Shown here piece after piece: positions 7,267 to 15,250 of a DNA stretch of 64,000 nt. The translations under genes and the position numbers were made by a program. How positions within the stretch are numbered: position 1 is the first letter of the stretch; each line of letters opens with the position of its first letter. The notes beneath the pieces are model-generated. The model searched no databases. It saw only the letters and a list, made by a program, of their open reading frames with translations, and had not been told where the DNA came from. Origin of the DNA: an uncultured Alphaproteobacteria bacterium (GTDB lineage: Bacteria; Pseudomonadota; Alphaproteobacteria; Caulobacterales; Aquidulcibacteraceae); assembly GCA_902826245.1 (NCBI GenBank), contig CADEEA010000001.1, positions 62,001-126,000 on the forward strand, read 5' to 3'.

Positions 7267-8583
7267 TCAAGGCTGCGCGGGGCCGACGCGATCCAAAGTC
7301 ACCGCCAGCATCGCGCGCAAGGCGGTTTCCAACGCCGGCTCGTGCACGAAGAAGCGCGGGCTATGATTTGGCGCGGCCTCGGTGGGGGAAACGCCGGGCG
7401 GGTTGACGCCATAGTAAAAAAACACGCCGGGAACCGCTTGCTGGAAGAAGGCGAAATCCTCCGCGACCATCCCTGGGGCGCCGCCTTGGACGCTTCCCTC
7501 CCCCAGCATCCGCGCCAACGCCGCCCGCGCCCGGGCTGTGAGCTCCGGCGGATTGACCACAGGGATCGCGTTGGACTCAATGGAGACCTCGGCAGTGGCG
7601 CCCGCGCTGGCGGCGATGTCATCGACCGTGCGCCGAACGCGGGCGTAGAGATCGTCGCGCGTTTCCGGATTGAGGTAACGGATCGTACCCTCCATCTCCA
7701 CGCGGTCGGGAATGATGTTGTAGCGCACGCCGCCATGGATCGAGCCAATGGTGACAATCACGGGCGAGCCCACCGCGTCCATCTGGCGCGAGGGTATGGT
7801 CTGCAGTGCGTTGATGATCTGCGACGAGATCACGATTGGGTCGATGCCGCGGTGCGGTTGGGCGCCGTGGGTTTGCCGACCGATGACGCTGATACGCAGA
7901 CGGTCGGAGCCGGCCATGAAGGGCCCGGACATGATTTTCACGGTGCCGCTGGCCTGCGGCCACGCGTGCAAGCCGAAAATCGCTTCAGGATGCAAGTCGC
8001 CGAACACATGTTCAGCCAACATGCGCCGCGCGCCGCCAAGGCCACCCGGAGGCGCGCCCTCCTCTGACGGTTGAAACACAAAGATAACCGTGCCGGCGAG
8101 TTCCGCGCGGCGCTCAGCCAACACGCTCGCCGTCGCCATCAACACCGCGACATGGGTATCGTGCCCGCACGCGTGCATGATTCCCACGTCCTGGCCATTG
8201 TAGCGGCCGCGCACGCGCGAGGCGAACGGCAAGTCCACCTCCTCGGTCACCGGCAGCGCATCCATGTCGGCGCGCAACGCAATCACTGGCCCAGGCCGCC
8301 CCCCGCGCAGCACGCCGACAACGCCGGTCACCGCCACGCCTGTGCGGACTTCATCCAGATGCAACGCACGCAGATGCGCAGCGACAACGCGGGCGGTGCG
8401 CACTTCTTCGTAGGAGAGCTCCGGATGCTCATGAAAATCCCGCCGCCAGGCGAGCATGTGGGGGAGGACTTGGGCGATGGAGGCCTCAACGCCAGGGGCA
8501 AATGCTGCCGGAGGCGTCTGCGCGTTCGCAATCGGTGCAAACAACAATGAGGACGCCAGAATGAGCTTCGCTATGTGGTGCAC
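7267..8583 (-). CDS. M20-family metallo-amidohydrolase with signal peptide
   Basis: 438 residues from a GTG at 8583, chosen because GGGGAGG lies just upstream and the protein then begins with a clear signal peptide (HHIAKLILASSLLFAPIANAQ). Metal-binding motifs of the M20D subfamily are present: HACGHDTHVA, QPSEEGAPPGG and GLHAWP, with the dimerisation domain between (SDRLRISVIGRQTHGAQPH). Relatives hydrolyse N-acyl amino acids (hippurate, IAA-amino acids). Likely periplasmic. Single gene. Start coordinates of longer ATG readings run into the divergent intergenic region and lack family support. Confidence 0.85.
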   Translation of the reverse strand: MHHIAKLILASSLLFAPIANAQTPPAAFAPGVEASIAQVLPHMLAWRRDFHEHPELSYEEVRTARVVAAHLRALHLDEVRTGVAVTGVVGVLRGGRPGPVIALRADMDALPVTEEVDLPFASRVRGRYNGQDVGIMHACGHDTHVAVLMATASVLAERRAELAGTVIFVFQPSEEGAPPGGLGGARRMLAEHVFGDLHPEAIFGLHAWPQASGTVKIMSGPFMAGSDRLRISVIGRQTHGAQPHRGIDPIVISSQIINALQTIPSRQMDAVGSPVIVTIGSIHGGVRYNIIPDRVEMEGTIRYLNPETRDDLYARVRRTVDDIAASAGATAEVSIESNAIPVVNPPELTARARAALARMLGEGSVQGGAPGMVAEDFAFFQQAVPGVFFYYGVNPPGVSPTEAAPNHSPRFFVHEPALETALRAMLAVTLDRVGPAQP

Positions 8584-8723
8584 AATACCTCCCCGACAAT
8601 CAAACACGCCGTCTTCCGGGGCCGCCAGAGGCGGAACCTGGGGCCACAACCGCGTTCTACAATCCCTTGGGCTCCGGATCGCGCGTTCCGCGCGTCCAGA
8701 ATGACGGAGAGTCTCCCAGCCCA

Positions 8724-8745
8724 AGAGTGTTTTGTACAACACTCT
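8724..8745. terminator. Perfect inverted repeat overlapping the kdsD stop codon
   Basis: AGAGTGTT (8724-8731), 6-base core TTGTAC, AACACTCT (8738-8745). The stem includes two bases of the kdsD TAG stop. No T tract follows on the reverse strand, so it is a weak terminator or an mRNA end-protecting hairpin. Confidence 0.45.
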
Positions 8746-9724
8746 AACGCACCCCCGCCGCCAGCAAATCGTGCATGTGCACGACCCCCACCGGCCTTCC
8801 CTCTTCGACCGCAAACAACAGCGTAATCCGCTTCTCGTGCATAATAGCGATGGCGTCCGCCACTGGCGCGTCTGGAGCGATCGTCTTTGGCGCCGGCGTC
8901 ATCAGCGCGCGTGCGTCGCGGGCAAACATCTCTGGCGTTAGCCGGCGGCGCAGATCGCCGTCGGTGATGATGCCGATGAGCGTGCCGTTTTCGATCACGC
9001 CGACCGCGCCGATGCCGCCGGCATTCATGGCTTTGAGCGCTTCGGGCACGGAAAGCCCAGGCCCGATCAGCGGATCGCTCGCGCCCACGCGCATGATGTC
9101 GCGCACTCGCTTCAAGGCTGCGCCAAGTTTGCCGCCGGGATGGATGGCGCCAAAATGGTCCTTATTGAAGCCGCGCGCTTTTAACAGCGCCACCGCCAGC
9201 GCGTCGCCGAGCGCGAGGCACATGGTCGTGGAAATCGTCGGCGCGGGCGCTTCCTCGCTGGCTTCGCCGCAATCGGGCATCGCCAACGCCGCAGTAGAAG
9301 CGCGCGCGAGCGTCGATTGCGGCTTGAACGTCATGCCGATGATGGGAACGCCCAGTCGATGACAATGGTACAAGAGGTCAGAAAGCTCCGCCGTTTCGCC
9401 CGAACGAGAGATCGCCAGCAAGCAATCGGTTTCCACGATCATGCCGAGATCGCCATGGCTGGCTTCTGCGGGGTGAACGAATTGCGCCGGCGTGCCGGTG
9501 GAGGCGAGCGTGGCGGCGATCTTGCGGGCGATGTGGCCGGACTTGCCCATGCCGGAAACGATGACGCGGCCTTTGGCGCCGGCGAGCAGCCTCGCGGCGT
9601 GCACGAACGGTTCATTCAGCCCATTGCCAAGCGCCTGCGCCAGCAGCTCCAACGCCCGCGCCTCGGCGAGGATGGTTTCCTGACCCGCGGCGATCGCGGC
9701 GATCGGGTTGACGATATCGTTCAT
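8744..9724 (-). CDS. kdsD: D-arabinose-5-phosphate isomerase (KpsF/GutQ/KdsD)
   Basis: 326 residues from MNDIVNPIAA; the ATG at 9724 overlaps the stop of the upstream glycosyltransferase (ATGA), which fixes the start. The SIS sugar-isomerase domain spans about residues 35-170 (GRVIVSGMGKSGHIARKIAA, HPAEASHGDLGM, LAISRSGETAEL), followed by two CBS domains (RVRDIM..., ALMTPAPKTIAPDAPVADAI). It converts ribulose 5-phosphate to arabinose 5-phosphate, the first step of KDO synthesis. Length and architecture are normal. kdsA lies 3.4 kb away on the other strand. Confidence 0.93.
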   Translation of the reverse strand: MNDIVNPIAAIAAGQETILAEARALELLAQALGNGLNEPFVHAARLLAGAKGRVIVSGMGKSGHIARKIAATLASTGTPAQFVHPAEASHGDLGMIVETDCLLAISRSGETAELSDLLYHCHRLGVPIIGMTFKPQSTLARASTAALAMPDCGEASEEAPAPTISTTMCLALGDALAVALLKARGFNKDHFGAIHPGGKLGAALKRVRDIMRVGASDPLIGPGLSVPEALKAMNAGGIGAVGVIENGTLIGIITDGDLRRRLTPEMFARDARALMTPAPKTIAPDAPVADAIAIMHEKRITLLFAVEEGRPVGVVHMHDLLAAGVR

Positions 9725-10950
9725 GACTTTCCATAGAGCGTAGAGAGCCGCTCCGCCAGTTTGTCGTTCCAGGCGTTGAGATCGAACTCGGCGCGCACCT
9801 TGGCGGCGCCGGCCGCGCCCATGGCTGGCCAGCGCTCCGGCGCACGCGCCATCGCGCCCATGTTGGCGGCGAGCCCGGCGCGGTCGCCTTCGGCGCACAA
9901 CAAGCCCGAAACATCGTGCTCGACCAATTCTGGCGTGCCGGAATGGCGCGTCGCCAATGCCGGCATGCCTTGCGCCATCGCCTCCATCAGCGCCACCGGA
10001 ATGCCCTCCATATCGCCGCTGCGCGCCGTACGGCTGGACAGCGCAAATACATGCGCGCGCGCCAGTTCTTCCGCTACTTTGGCGTGCGGCAAAAGCCCCG
10101 CGAACCGCACCGCGTCGCCCAATCCCAGGCCACGCGACTGCGCCTCAAGCGAAGTGCGCAATGCGCCGTCGCCAATCAGCGTCAGCGTAGCACTCGGCGC
10201 GCCCGGCTCTGCGCGAAACGCCGCGAAGGCAGCGATAGCGTCGTCGAAGCCCTTCTTCTCCACCATGCGCCCAACGCCGATGAAGCGCACCGGCTCGCCC
10301 GCCGCCAGCGTGCGCGGCGCTTCGACAAAGCGCGAAACGTCGACGCCCATGCGGTGCACCAAGATTCGCTCCACTGGCGCGCCGAGCCCGAGCAGCTTTT
10401 CGCGCCAGACATCGCTGATCGGCAGATGCAGATCGCCGTGGCGCAGGAGGTGTGCATAGGCGTTGGGCCGCCGGTCCAGATACGCCGACATGTCCTTGCC
10501 GTGAAACACGGTGGCGATCGGGCCAACGATCAGCCCAAGCTCACGCAATCGGCACGCAAACGCGCCCCATCGCCCGTAATGGGCGAGCCAAACCCGGCGC
10601 ATCGGCTGTCCCTTCGGCCAGCGAGCGGCCGCCAGCGGCAAACGTAACGACGCCGCCTCCTCGCCGAAGCGAGCGACGTCCAACGCCGCCCGCGCTTTCG
10701 CCGCGCCTAGAACGCCCGGCAAAACCGCAAGCCGCGCGCCGAACGTCTTCGGAATCGGCACGAAACGGACCTGGAGCGCGTCGGGCCAGCGCGCCAAAAT
10801 ACCATTCAGCGTGGCCTCGTCGCCCTTGGCCAGAGCCACGATTTCGACCGCGAAGCCACGCGCGAGCAACCCCTCCGCCTGGGCCTGGATGAAAGTCTCG
10901 GACGGGTTGGGAAACCGAGACACAAAAAAAGAAACCGGCGGGGCAGGCAT
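9721..10950 (-). CDS. Glycosyltransferase family 4 (WcaL/AmsK-like)
   Basis: 409 residues. The N-terminal FVSRFPNPSETFIQAQAEGL is the SETFI signature of exopolysaccharide GT4 enzymes such as WcaL. The C-terminal nucleotide-sugar site reads FIGVGRMVEKKGFDDAI and EGIPVALMEAMAQGMPALAT (E-x7-E type). It probably adds a hexose to an LPS core or exopolysaccharide intermediate at the cytoplasmic face. It overlaps kdsD by 4 bp, tying it to KDO/LPS synthesis. Donor and acceptor cannot be told. Confidence 0.88.
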   Translation of the reverse strand: MPAPPVSFFVSRFPNPSETFIQAQAEGLLARGFAVEIVALAKGDEATLNGILARWPDALQVRFVPIPKTFGARLAVLPGVLGAAKARAALDVARFGEEAASLRLPLAAARWPKGQPMRRVWLAHYGRWGAFACRLRELGLIVGPIATVFHGKDMSAYLDRRPNAYAHLLRHGDLHLPISDVWREKLLGLGAPVERILVHRMGVDVSRFVEAPRTLAAGEPVRFIGVGRMVEKKGFDDAIAAFAAFRAEPGAPSATLTLIGDGALRTSLEAQSRGLGLGDAVRFAGLLPHAKVAEELARAHVFALSSRTARSGDMEGIPVALMEAMAQGMPALATRHSGTPELVEHDVSGLLCAEGDRAGLAANMGAMARAPERWPAMGAAGAAKVRAEFDLNAWNDKLAERLSTLYGKS

Positions 10951-10960
10951 TACCGCTCAA

Positions 10961-10979
10961 AGCACGCCGAAGGCGTGCT
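10961..10979. repeat. 8-bp perfect hairpin upstream of the GT4 gene
   Basis: AGCACGCC, loop GAA, GGCGTGCT. It lies 11 bases before the start codon at 10950 in the leader or promoter of the GT4/kdsD unit. It has no T tract; possible roles are operator or leader hairpin. Confidence 0.4.
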
Positions 10980-11136
10980 GTCATCAAGCGCCACTGCACG
11001 GGCGATGAGCGAGGGCCGCCGATCTCCTAGGTTTGGGGAGGACAGGGCAATGGGGGGAGGCCCCGCCGGGGTCACGCAACGATCTGCGCGCCCAAGCTAA
11101 GCACCGGCGATGCCGCGACCAGAAACACCGGGCGGC

Positions 11137-11397
11137 GTGATGCTAGCCGCCGCGCTCGACAGCCAGGGCGTGGCGCTCGGCCGGCACTGGCTGGCGGTCG
11201 ACGAATTGCGCGCCGGGCGGCTGGTCGCGCCGTTCAACACCTCGGTGCGCGACGATTTTCAGTAGCGGTTGGCCTGGCCCGCGGGGCGAAGCGCGAATGC
11301 GGACGCGGTGCTGCCGCGGGAGTGGCTGGCGGCGAAAGCCGCAGCGGAGGCGCATCCGTGTGTGCTGGGGGAGGTTTGCGGCACTGATCGAGGTTAG
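11137..11397 (+). pseudogene. Decayed LysR-family (GcvA-like) regulator, C-terminal fragment
   Basis: Reading from the ATG at 11140 gives MLAAALDSQGVALGRHWLAV followed by DELRAGRLVAPF, which is the end of a LysR substrate-binding domain (GQGVALG...L..D.L..GRLV.PF). A TAG at 11263-11265 interrupts a position where Tyr is usual (DFQ-stop-RLAWPAGRSAN), and the frame then continues through LPREWLAAKAAAEAH to a TAG at 11395-11397. The N-terminal HTH and about two-thirds of the protein are absent. The remnant is therefore both truncated and interrupted. The flanks (10951-11110 and 11398-11503) hold no recognisable gene. Confidence 0.65.
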
Positions 11398-11503
11398 AGG
11401 GAACGCTTTTTGCCGAAAGTGGAAGGGTTGAGGCTTTTCGAAATACTGTCCCCTGTTTACGGTATGTGTGCGGACTGCGCATTTTCTCAGGGGGAGATAC
11501 CCG

Positions 11504-11911
11504 ATGCGGGCGACGTTTCTTTTGCTGGCCTGCCTCTTTCTTCTAACCTCTCCGGCCGCCGTGGCCCAAACCGACCATACGCGCGCCACTGGTGGCGACA
11601 TGTACGTCAGTTGCTATCTTTACGCGCACAACACCGATGTGCCGAAGCGCAGCGACGGAAGCGCTGAGATTTTCAGCGGCGAGATGTGCGGCCTGACGAC
11701 CATAGCCTTGATCGTCAATCGAGAGGGTCAGCGCCCTGGAATGCAATACACCTTCTGCCTTCCCCGAACTGCGGAATTTCAAACCGATCCAGCAAGAGCC
11801 ATGGCCTTTGCGTACCTAGACTATTATGACAGCCGGGGGGCCAACATGCGAGACGCGACGGGGCGCCAGTTACTTTTGTTAGCGATGGTCGATAGGTGGC
11901 CGTGCAGCTAG
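11504..11911 (+). CDS. Rap1a/Tai-immunity-like exported protein
   Basis: 135 residues from MRATFLLLACLFLLTSPAAV, preceded by AGGGGGA; the start was chosen because it begins a clean signal peptide ending near VAQ. Mature part: GDMYVSCYLY, then a Cys in GEMCGLTTIA, FCLPRTAEFQ, and LAMVDRWPC at the end. This order of four cysteines and the closing WPC fit the Rap1a/Tai family, whose founding members are periplasmic immunity proteins against type VI amidase effectors, although most homologues are orphan. No effector or T6SS gene is in the window. Overlaps the next gene by 16 bp. Confidence 0.55.
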   Translation: MRATFLLLACLFLLTSPAAVAQTDHTRATGGDMYVSCYLYAHNTDVPKRSDGSAEIFSGEMCGLTTIALIVNREGQRPGMQYTFCLPRTAEFQTDPARAMAFAYLDYYDSRGANMRDATGRQLLLLAMVDRWPCS

Positions 11912-12579
11912 ATTTAACATTCGCCGCACCCACTACAAACGGTGATATAACATCGGCTATTTTCGGCTTGGTTGGCGTCTTCCTGGGCGCGGCACTATCC
12001 ACCGTCGCCCAATATTACTTCCAACGGCGGCAAGAGAGAGACCGCCGCCTTTCTTTGGCATATTCGGTCGCGCACAAGGTCAAGACATTCTCCAACACCA
12101 TCGGCCAGATGTGCAATACCATCGCGGCTGCTCGGGCTCGACAAAAAAAGCCGCCTTTTTGGTGCTATTTGGAGCCTCACCGATCAATCTCTCCGCCAGG
12201 ACACTTCACCGCCGAAGAGCTATCGATTTTCTACTCCAACAAAGATGCGCTATTCGCGGACGAATTGTCCGATTTGGAATCGCTGCACAATGGCATGTTG
12301 GAGATAATGCGCGAGTACTCTGAGCGCAGGGAAGCACTCGACGTAATCATCGAAACTGGTGGCGGCATCACGACGCAGGGTGAAGGAGCCATTTTTGATA
12401 CGTCGATATTGAGCGGGCACCCACTTCAGGTGGGCAAGCTAGCGTCGCTCGCGAACCACTTACTCCGTTTTGCAGAAGAAGGCGCACCGCACACTACGTG
12501 CCTGCTCAAATGCATTGGGCCTAAGCTCCGACTGCACCTAAAGGATGATCGCTTTGACCTACCATTGGGGCCCCGCTAA
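11896..12579 (+). CDS. Unknown protein with one N-terminal transmembrane segment
   Basis: 227 residues from a GTG at 11896 (a second GTG lies at 11902). A hydrophobic helix at about residues 18-38 (SAIFGLVGVFLGAALSTVAQ) is followed by a basic, charged region and a soluble helical domain (FTAEELSIFYSNKDALFADE, LESLHNGMLEIMREYSERRE). I do not recognise a family. Codon use is less GC-biased than in the flanking kds genes, suggesting acquired DNA. It overlaps the Rap1a-like gene by 16 bp, so the two are probably co-expressed; a membrane-anchored sensor or effector role is only a guess. Confidence 0.65.
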   Translation: MAVQLDLTFAAPTTNGDITSAIFGLVGVFLGAALSTVAQYYFQRRQERDRRLSLAYSVAHKVKTFSNTIGQMCNTIAAARARQKKPPFWCYLEPHRSISPPGHFTAEELSIFYSNKDALFADELSDLESLHNGMLEIMREYSERREALDVIIETGGGITTQGEGAIFDTSILSGHPLQVGKLASLANHLLRFAEEGAPHTTCLLKCIGPKLRLHLKDDRFDLPLGPR

Positions 12580-12609
12580 ATCTCCTCCCTACGCTAGGCG
12601 CCCCACCGT

Positions 12610-12987
12610 GTGCGCATGATGTCGCCCCGGGATTTCGCGCGTTCACTGCGGCGCAAGCAGAGCCGCGCCGAACGGGTCCTTTGGCAGGCGCTGCGCAATC
12701 GCGGCGTCGGCGCGAAGTTTCGCCGCCAGCATCCAATCGCGCCTTACACAGCCGACACCGCGTGCGTCGAGGCGCGGCTGATCGTTGAGCTCGACGGCTT
12801 GTCCCACGACGTTGACGATCAGGTCGAACATGACGAGGCGCGAACGCGGTTCTTGCGCGCGGCCGGTTGGCGCGTGCTACGCGTGCGCGATGGGGATGTG
12901 CTCACAGATTTGCCGCGGGTTTTGGACCAAATCAAACATGCGCTCCAAGAACCCTCGCCCCCCGAGAGGGGGGAGAGGGCAGGGTGA
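12610..12987 (+). CDS. DUF559 (Vsr-like) endonuclease-domain protein
   Basis: About 125 residues from GTG 12610 or 123 from ATG 12616. The family pattern is clear: ARSLRRKQSRAERVLWQALR, GAKFRRQHPIAPY, then LIVELDGLSHD with the catalytic-type E-x-D and RTRFLRAAGWRVLRV near the end. DUF559 proteins share the Vsr/restriction-endonuclease fold; their biological role is unsettled. The last dozen codons (EPSPPERGERAG) run into a palindromic repeat, so the natural end may have been replaced. It precedes kdsA but does not look functionally linked. Confidence 0.8.
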   Translation: MRMMSPRDFARSLRRKQSRAERVLWQALRNRGVGAKFRRQHPIAPYTADTACVEARLIVELDGLSHDVDDQVEHDEARTRFLRAAGWRVLRVRDGDVLTDLPRVLDQIKHALQEPSPPERGERAG

Positions 12988-12990
12988 GGG
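12952..12990. repeat. GC-rich palindromic repeat, family D, copy 1
   Basis: CCCTCGCCCCCCGAGAGGGG and the following GGAGAGGGCAGGGTGAGGG form a hairpin-type element. An inverted related copy lies 45 bases on. These match the common proteobacterial CCCTCACCCTAACCCTCTCC-type intergenic repeat. Confidence 0.6.
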
Positions 12991-13035
12991 GGCGGCGCCG
13001 AATTTGGTGTTTTGCGTCTTACGACCAGCGCTCTA

Positions 13036-13075
13036 CCCTCACCCTAGCCCTCTCCCTCCCAAAGGAGGGAGAGGG
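13036..13075. repeat. GC-rich palindromic repeat, family D, copy 2
   Basis: CCCTCACCCTAGCCCTCTCC followed by CTCCC AAA GGGAG and AGAGGG. It is inverted relative to the copy at 12952-12990; the pair sits between the DUF559 gene and kdsA. Confidence 0.65.
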
Positions 13076-13142
13076 AGCGCGTCGGCGCTTGAGGCCAAGT
13101 GTTGGCAGGCCTATGTGCTAGCTACCCCCCGCAAGGACGACC

Positions 13143-14003
13143 ATGAACCCCTCCCCCATCATCCACATCCCCCGCGTCGAATCCTCCCCGCTCGACATCG
13201 GCAACGCGCTGCCGCTCACCTTCATCTGCGGGCCGTGCCAGCTCGAAAGCCGTGGTCATGCGCTGGAGACGGCGGAGTTTTTGCGCGACGTGTTCAAGCG
13301 CGTCGGCGCGGGCTTCATTTATAAGACCAGCTTCGACAAAGCCAACCGCTCCAGCCTCGCCACCAAGCGCGGCGCGGGGCTTTCGGTGGCGGGGCCGATC
13401 TTCGAGGAAATCCGCATGAAGCTCGGCGTCCCGGTGCTGACCGACGTGCACCTGCCCGAGCATTGCGCCGAAGTCGCGCAAGTCGCCGACGTGCTGCAGA
13501 TCCCGGCCTTCCTGTGCCGGCAGACTGACCTTCTAGTGGCGGCGGCGGAAACCGGCAAGCCGATCAACGTCAAGAAAGGGCAATTTCTAGCGCCGTGGGA
13601 CATGAAGAACGTGCTGGCCAAGATCACCGGCTCGGGCAATCCCAACGTGATGGCGTGCGAGCGCGGCGCGAGCTTCGGCTACAACACGCTTGTCTCCGAC
13701 ATGCGCGCGATCCCGATCCTGAAAAGCTTCGGCGCCCCGGTGGTGTTCGACGCCACGCATTCTGTACAACAGCCCGGCGGCCGCGGCGACACTTCCGGCG
13801 GCGAGCGCCAATTCGTACCGGTGCTGGCGCGCGCGGCGGTGTCGATCGGCGTGGCAGCCGTGTTCCTGGAAGCCCACCCCGATCCCGACAACGCGCCAAG
13901 CGATGGGCCGAACATGGTGCCGTTCGAGGAGCTGGAAGATTTGGTGCGCGATCTGATGGCGTTCGACAAGCTGGCGAAGCAAAACCCGATTGGGATCGAG
14001 TAA
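13143..14003 (+). CDS. kdsA: 3-deoxy-8-phosphooctulonate (KDO-8-P) synthase
   Basis: 286 residues. It condenses arabinose 5-phosphate and phosphoenolpyruvate to KDO 8-phosphate. Family motifs: FICGPCQLESR (27-37), FIYKTSFDKANRSS, GVPVLTDVHLPEH, NVKKGQFLAPWDM, and FDATHSVQQPGG. The Cys of GPCQLES is the metal ligand of the metal-dependent class, where E. coli has Asn, so this enzyme is predicted to need a divalent metal. It follows a repeat pair rather than kdsB or CTP synthase genes. Together with kdsD it shows that the organism makes KDO for LPS. Confidence 0.96.
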   Translation: MNPSPIIHIPRVESSPLDIGNALPLTFICGPCQLESRGHALETAEFLRDVFKRVGAGFIYKTSFDKANRSSLATKRGAGLSVAGPIFEEIRMKLGVPVLTDVHLPEHCAEVAQVADVLQIPAFLCRQTDLLVAAAETGKPINVKKGQFLAPWDMKNVLAKITGSGNPNVMACERGASFGYNTLVSDMRAIPILKSFGAPVVFDATHSVQQPGGRGDTSGGERQFVPVLARAAVSIGVAAVFLEAHPDPDNAPSDGPNMVPFEELEDLVRDLMAFDKLAKQNPIGIE

Positions 14004-14057
14004 GGCCAGCAGCCCGAGACTTTGACTCGCGTGCAAGAACCAACGAGCCGCCCGCGG

Positions 14058-14432
14058 TCACGCCAGCGCCGCCCTCGGCGTCACACCACAACGGACGGCA
14101 GCTGCTCGCAAGCTCTTATCGCGCGACCATAGCGCCGCGCCGGAGGTGAGCGCGGTTGCAGCGAGCAGGCTTGCGTCGATGTAGCCAATGCCGCTGTTCG
14201 CGAGTTTGTGGCGCTCGATGAAGATCATAATTTCGACGTGGGTCGCGACCGTCGCCGCCGGGAGATTAGCGAGATCGCGCAATACTTGCGCGCGCTGCTT
14301 CACGCTGCCGAGCGCGATTTCGCCGATGACGCAAGGATGGGCGAGCACTTCGTTCTTGCCCAGCAATTCCGCGAGTTGGGGCTCGGCGGTGCGGAAATGA
14401 TCGATCCAGATCGAGGTGTCGACCAGGATCAT
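14058..14432 (-). CDS. vapC: VapC-family PIN-domain toxin (second locus)
   Basis: 124 residues beginning MILVDTSIWIDHF, with D5 as the first PIN acidic residue. The remaining acidic set includes E38 (CVIGEIALG), D86 (GIGYIDASLLAA) and D104 (LWSRDKSL). The downstream tail is ordinary. The start overlaps the antitoxin stop by 4 bp (ATGA). It is unrelated in detail to the VapC at 1977. It is convergent with kdsA, 54 bp after its stop. Confidence 0.9.
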   Translation of the reverse strand: MILVDTSIWIDHFRTAEPQLAELLGKNEVLAHPCVIGEIALGSVKQRAQVLRDLANLPAATVATHVEIMIFIERHKLANSGIGYIDASLLAATALTSGAALWSRDKSLRAAAVRCGVTPRAALA

Positions 14433-14620
14433 GCGGGCCGGCGACGCGGCGGCGCCTTCGCCTTCGGATCGCTGCCGCCAAGCCGCGCCAGCCGGCGCGC
14501 GCTCTCCCGCTCGATCAAGGCCTTCAGCGCTTCACGCACGAGTGCCGCCTTTTCGCTCACGCCTGTGAGCGCCTGGGCCTCGGCAAGGAGATCGTCATCG
14601 AGGGCGAGCGTGGTGCGCAT
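14429..14620 (-). CDS. vapB: VapB-type ribbon-helix-helix antitoxin (second locus)
   Basis: 63 residues from MRTTLALDDDLLAEAQALTG; an in-frame ATG 81 bases upstream was rejected because family members start with the beta strand RTTLALD. ALVREALKALIERESARRLA follows, then a basic proline-rich tail. The fold is the ribbon-helix-helix type of VapB proteins that repress their own operon. The vapC start overlaps the stop by ATGA. Confidence 0.85.
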   Translation of the reverse strand: MRTTLALDDDLLAEAQALTGVSEKAALVREALKALIERESARRLARLGGSDPKAKAPPRRRPA

Positions 14621-14770
14621 GGCACGAAACATAGCATCAAACGATGCGATCTGCAATGCAAGTAGCGACCAAGGCAGCGGCGGGACCTGGGCCAGCGGCA
14701 AGCGCTCTTAACCAAATCTCCAGCCCCTCCAGGCCAAAGCTGAGCGCACGCCCCAACGAGCGCAAGCCTC

Positions 14771-15250
14771 ATGATCCCGGACTCAGTTCGCCTCAACTTC
14801 TCCACTGCCCGCGTCGGAATTGTGGATCCGAGCAAGTTCTCGCTCCAAATCACGCGCAGCGTTGTATTCGGGTTCGGCTTTCGCGAGATTTTTGAGTATT
14901 CAAGCGCTCCCATGGCACTGGCGCGCCTCAAGATGGCGCCCGTCGATCTGGTCGTTTGCGACCCCTACCCAAAGGTCACCGAGAATCTCCAGGCGCTCGC
15001 CGCCCTGCGCGACCCCCGCTACGGCGACACCGCATTCGCGCCGATTATTGTCGTCACCGGGTCGGTCTCGCTGGAACTCATGCAGGCGGCGCGGCAGGCG
15101 CAGGTCGATTGCGTTCTGGCTAAGCCCTTCTCTGCAGCCGCACTGCTCGAACGCATTCTTTGGGCTGCGAAACGACCTGGCATGCGTGACGCCGAGACGC
15201 CCCAACCGGTGCACGCGGCCGTCGAGACCGGAGTGATTGAGATATGGTGA
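14771..15250 (+). CDS. Stand-alone response-regulator receiver-like protein
   Basis: 159 residues. It has the layout of a receiver domain: RVGIVDPSKF (D19, the only residue of the usual acidic pair), LVVCDPYPK with candidate phospho-acceptor D64, IIVVTGS (T96) and VLAKPFSAAALLERI with the conserved K118. There is no output domain. It overlaps the next gene by 7 bp, so a phosphorelay pair is plausible. The first acidic-pair position is occupied by Val, which may weaken phosphorylation. Confidence 0.75.
   Translation: MIPDSVRLNFSTARVGIVDPSKFSLQITRSVVFGFGFREIFEYSSAPMALARLKMAPVDLVVCDPYPKVTENLQALAALRDPRYGDTAFAPIIVVTGSVSLELMQAARQAQVDCVLAKPFSAAALLERILWAAKRPGMRDAETPQPVHAAVETGVIEIW

Noticed and set aside
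8732..8739. TTGTACAA and related GTACA sequences recurring at several places (5629, 8732, 53283, 55022)
   Set aside because: Some are inside coding sequence and the contexts are unrelated; the short palindrome occurs by chance.
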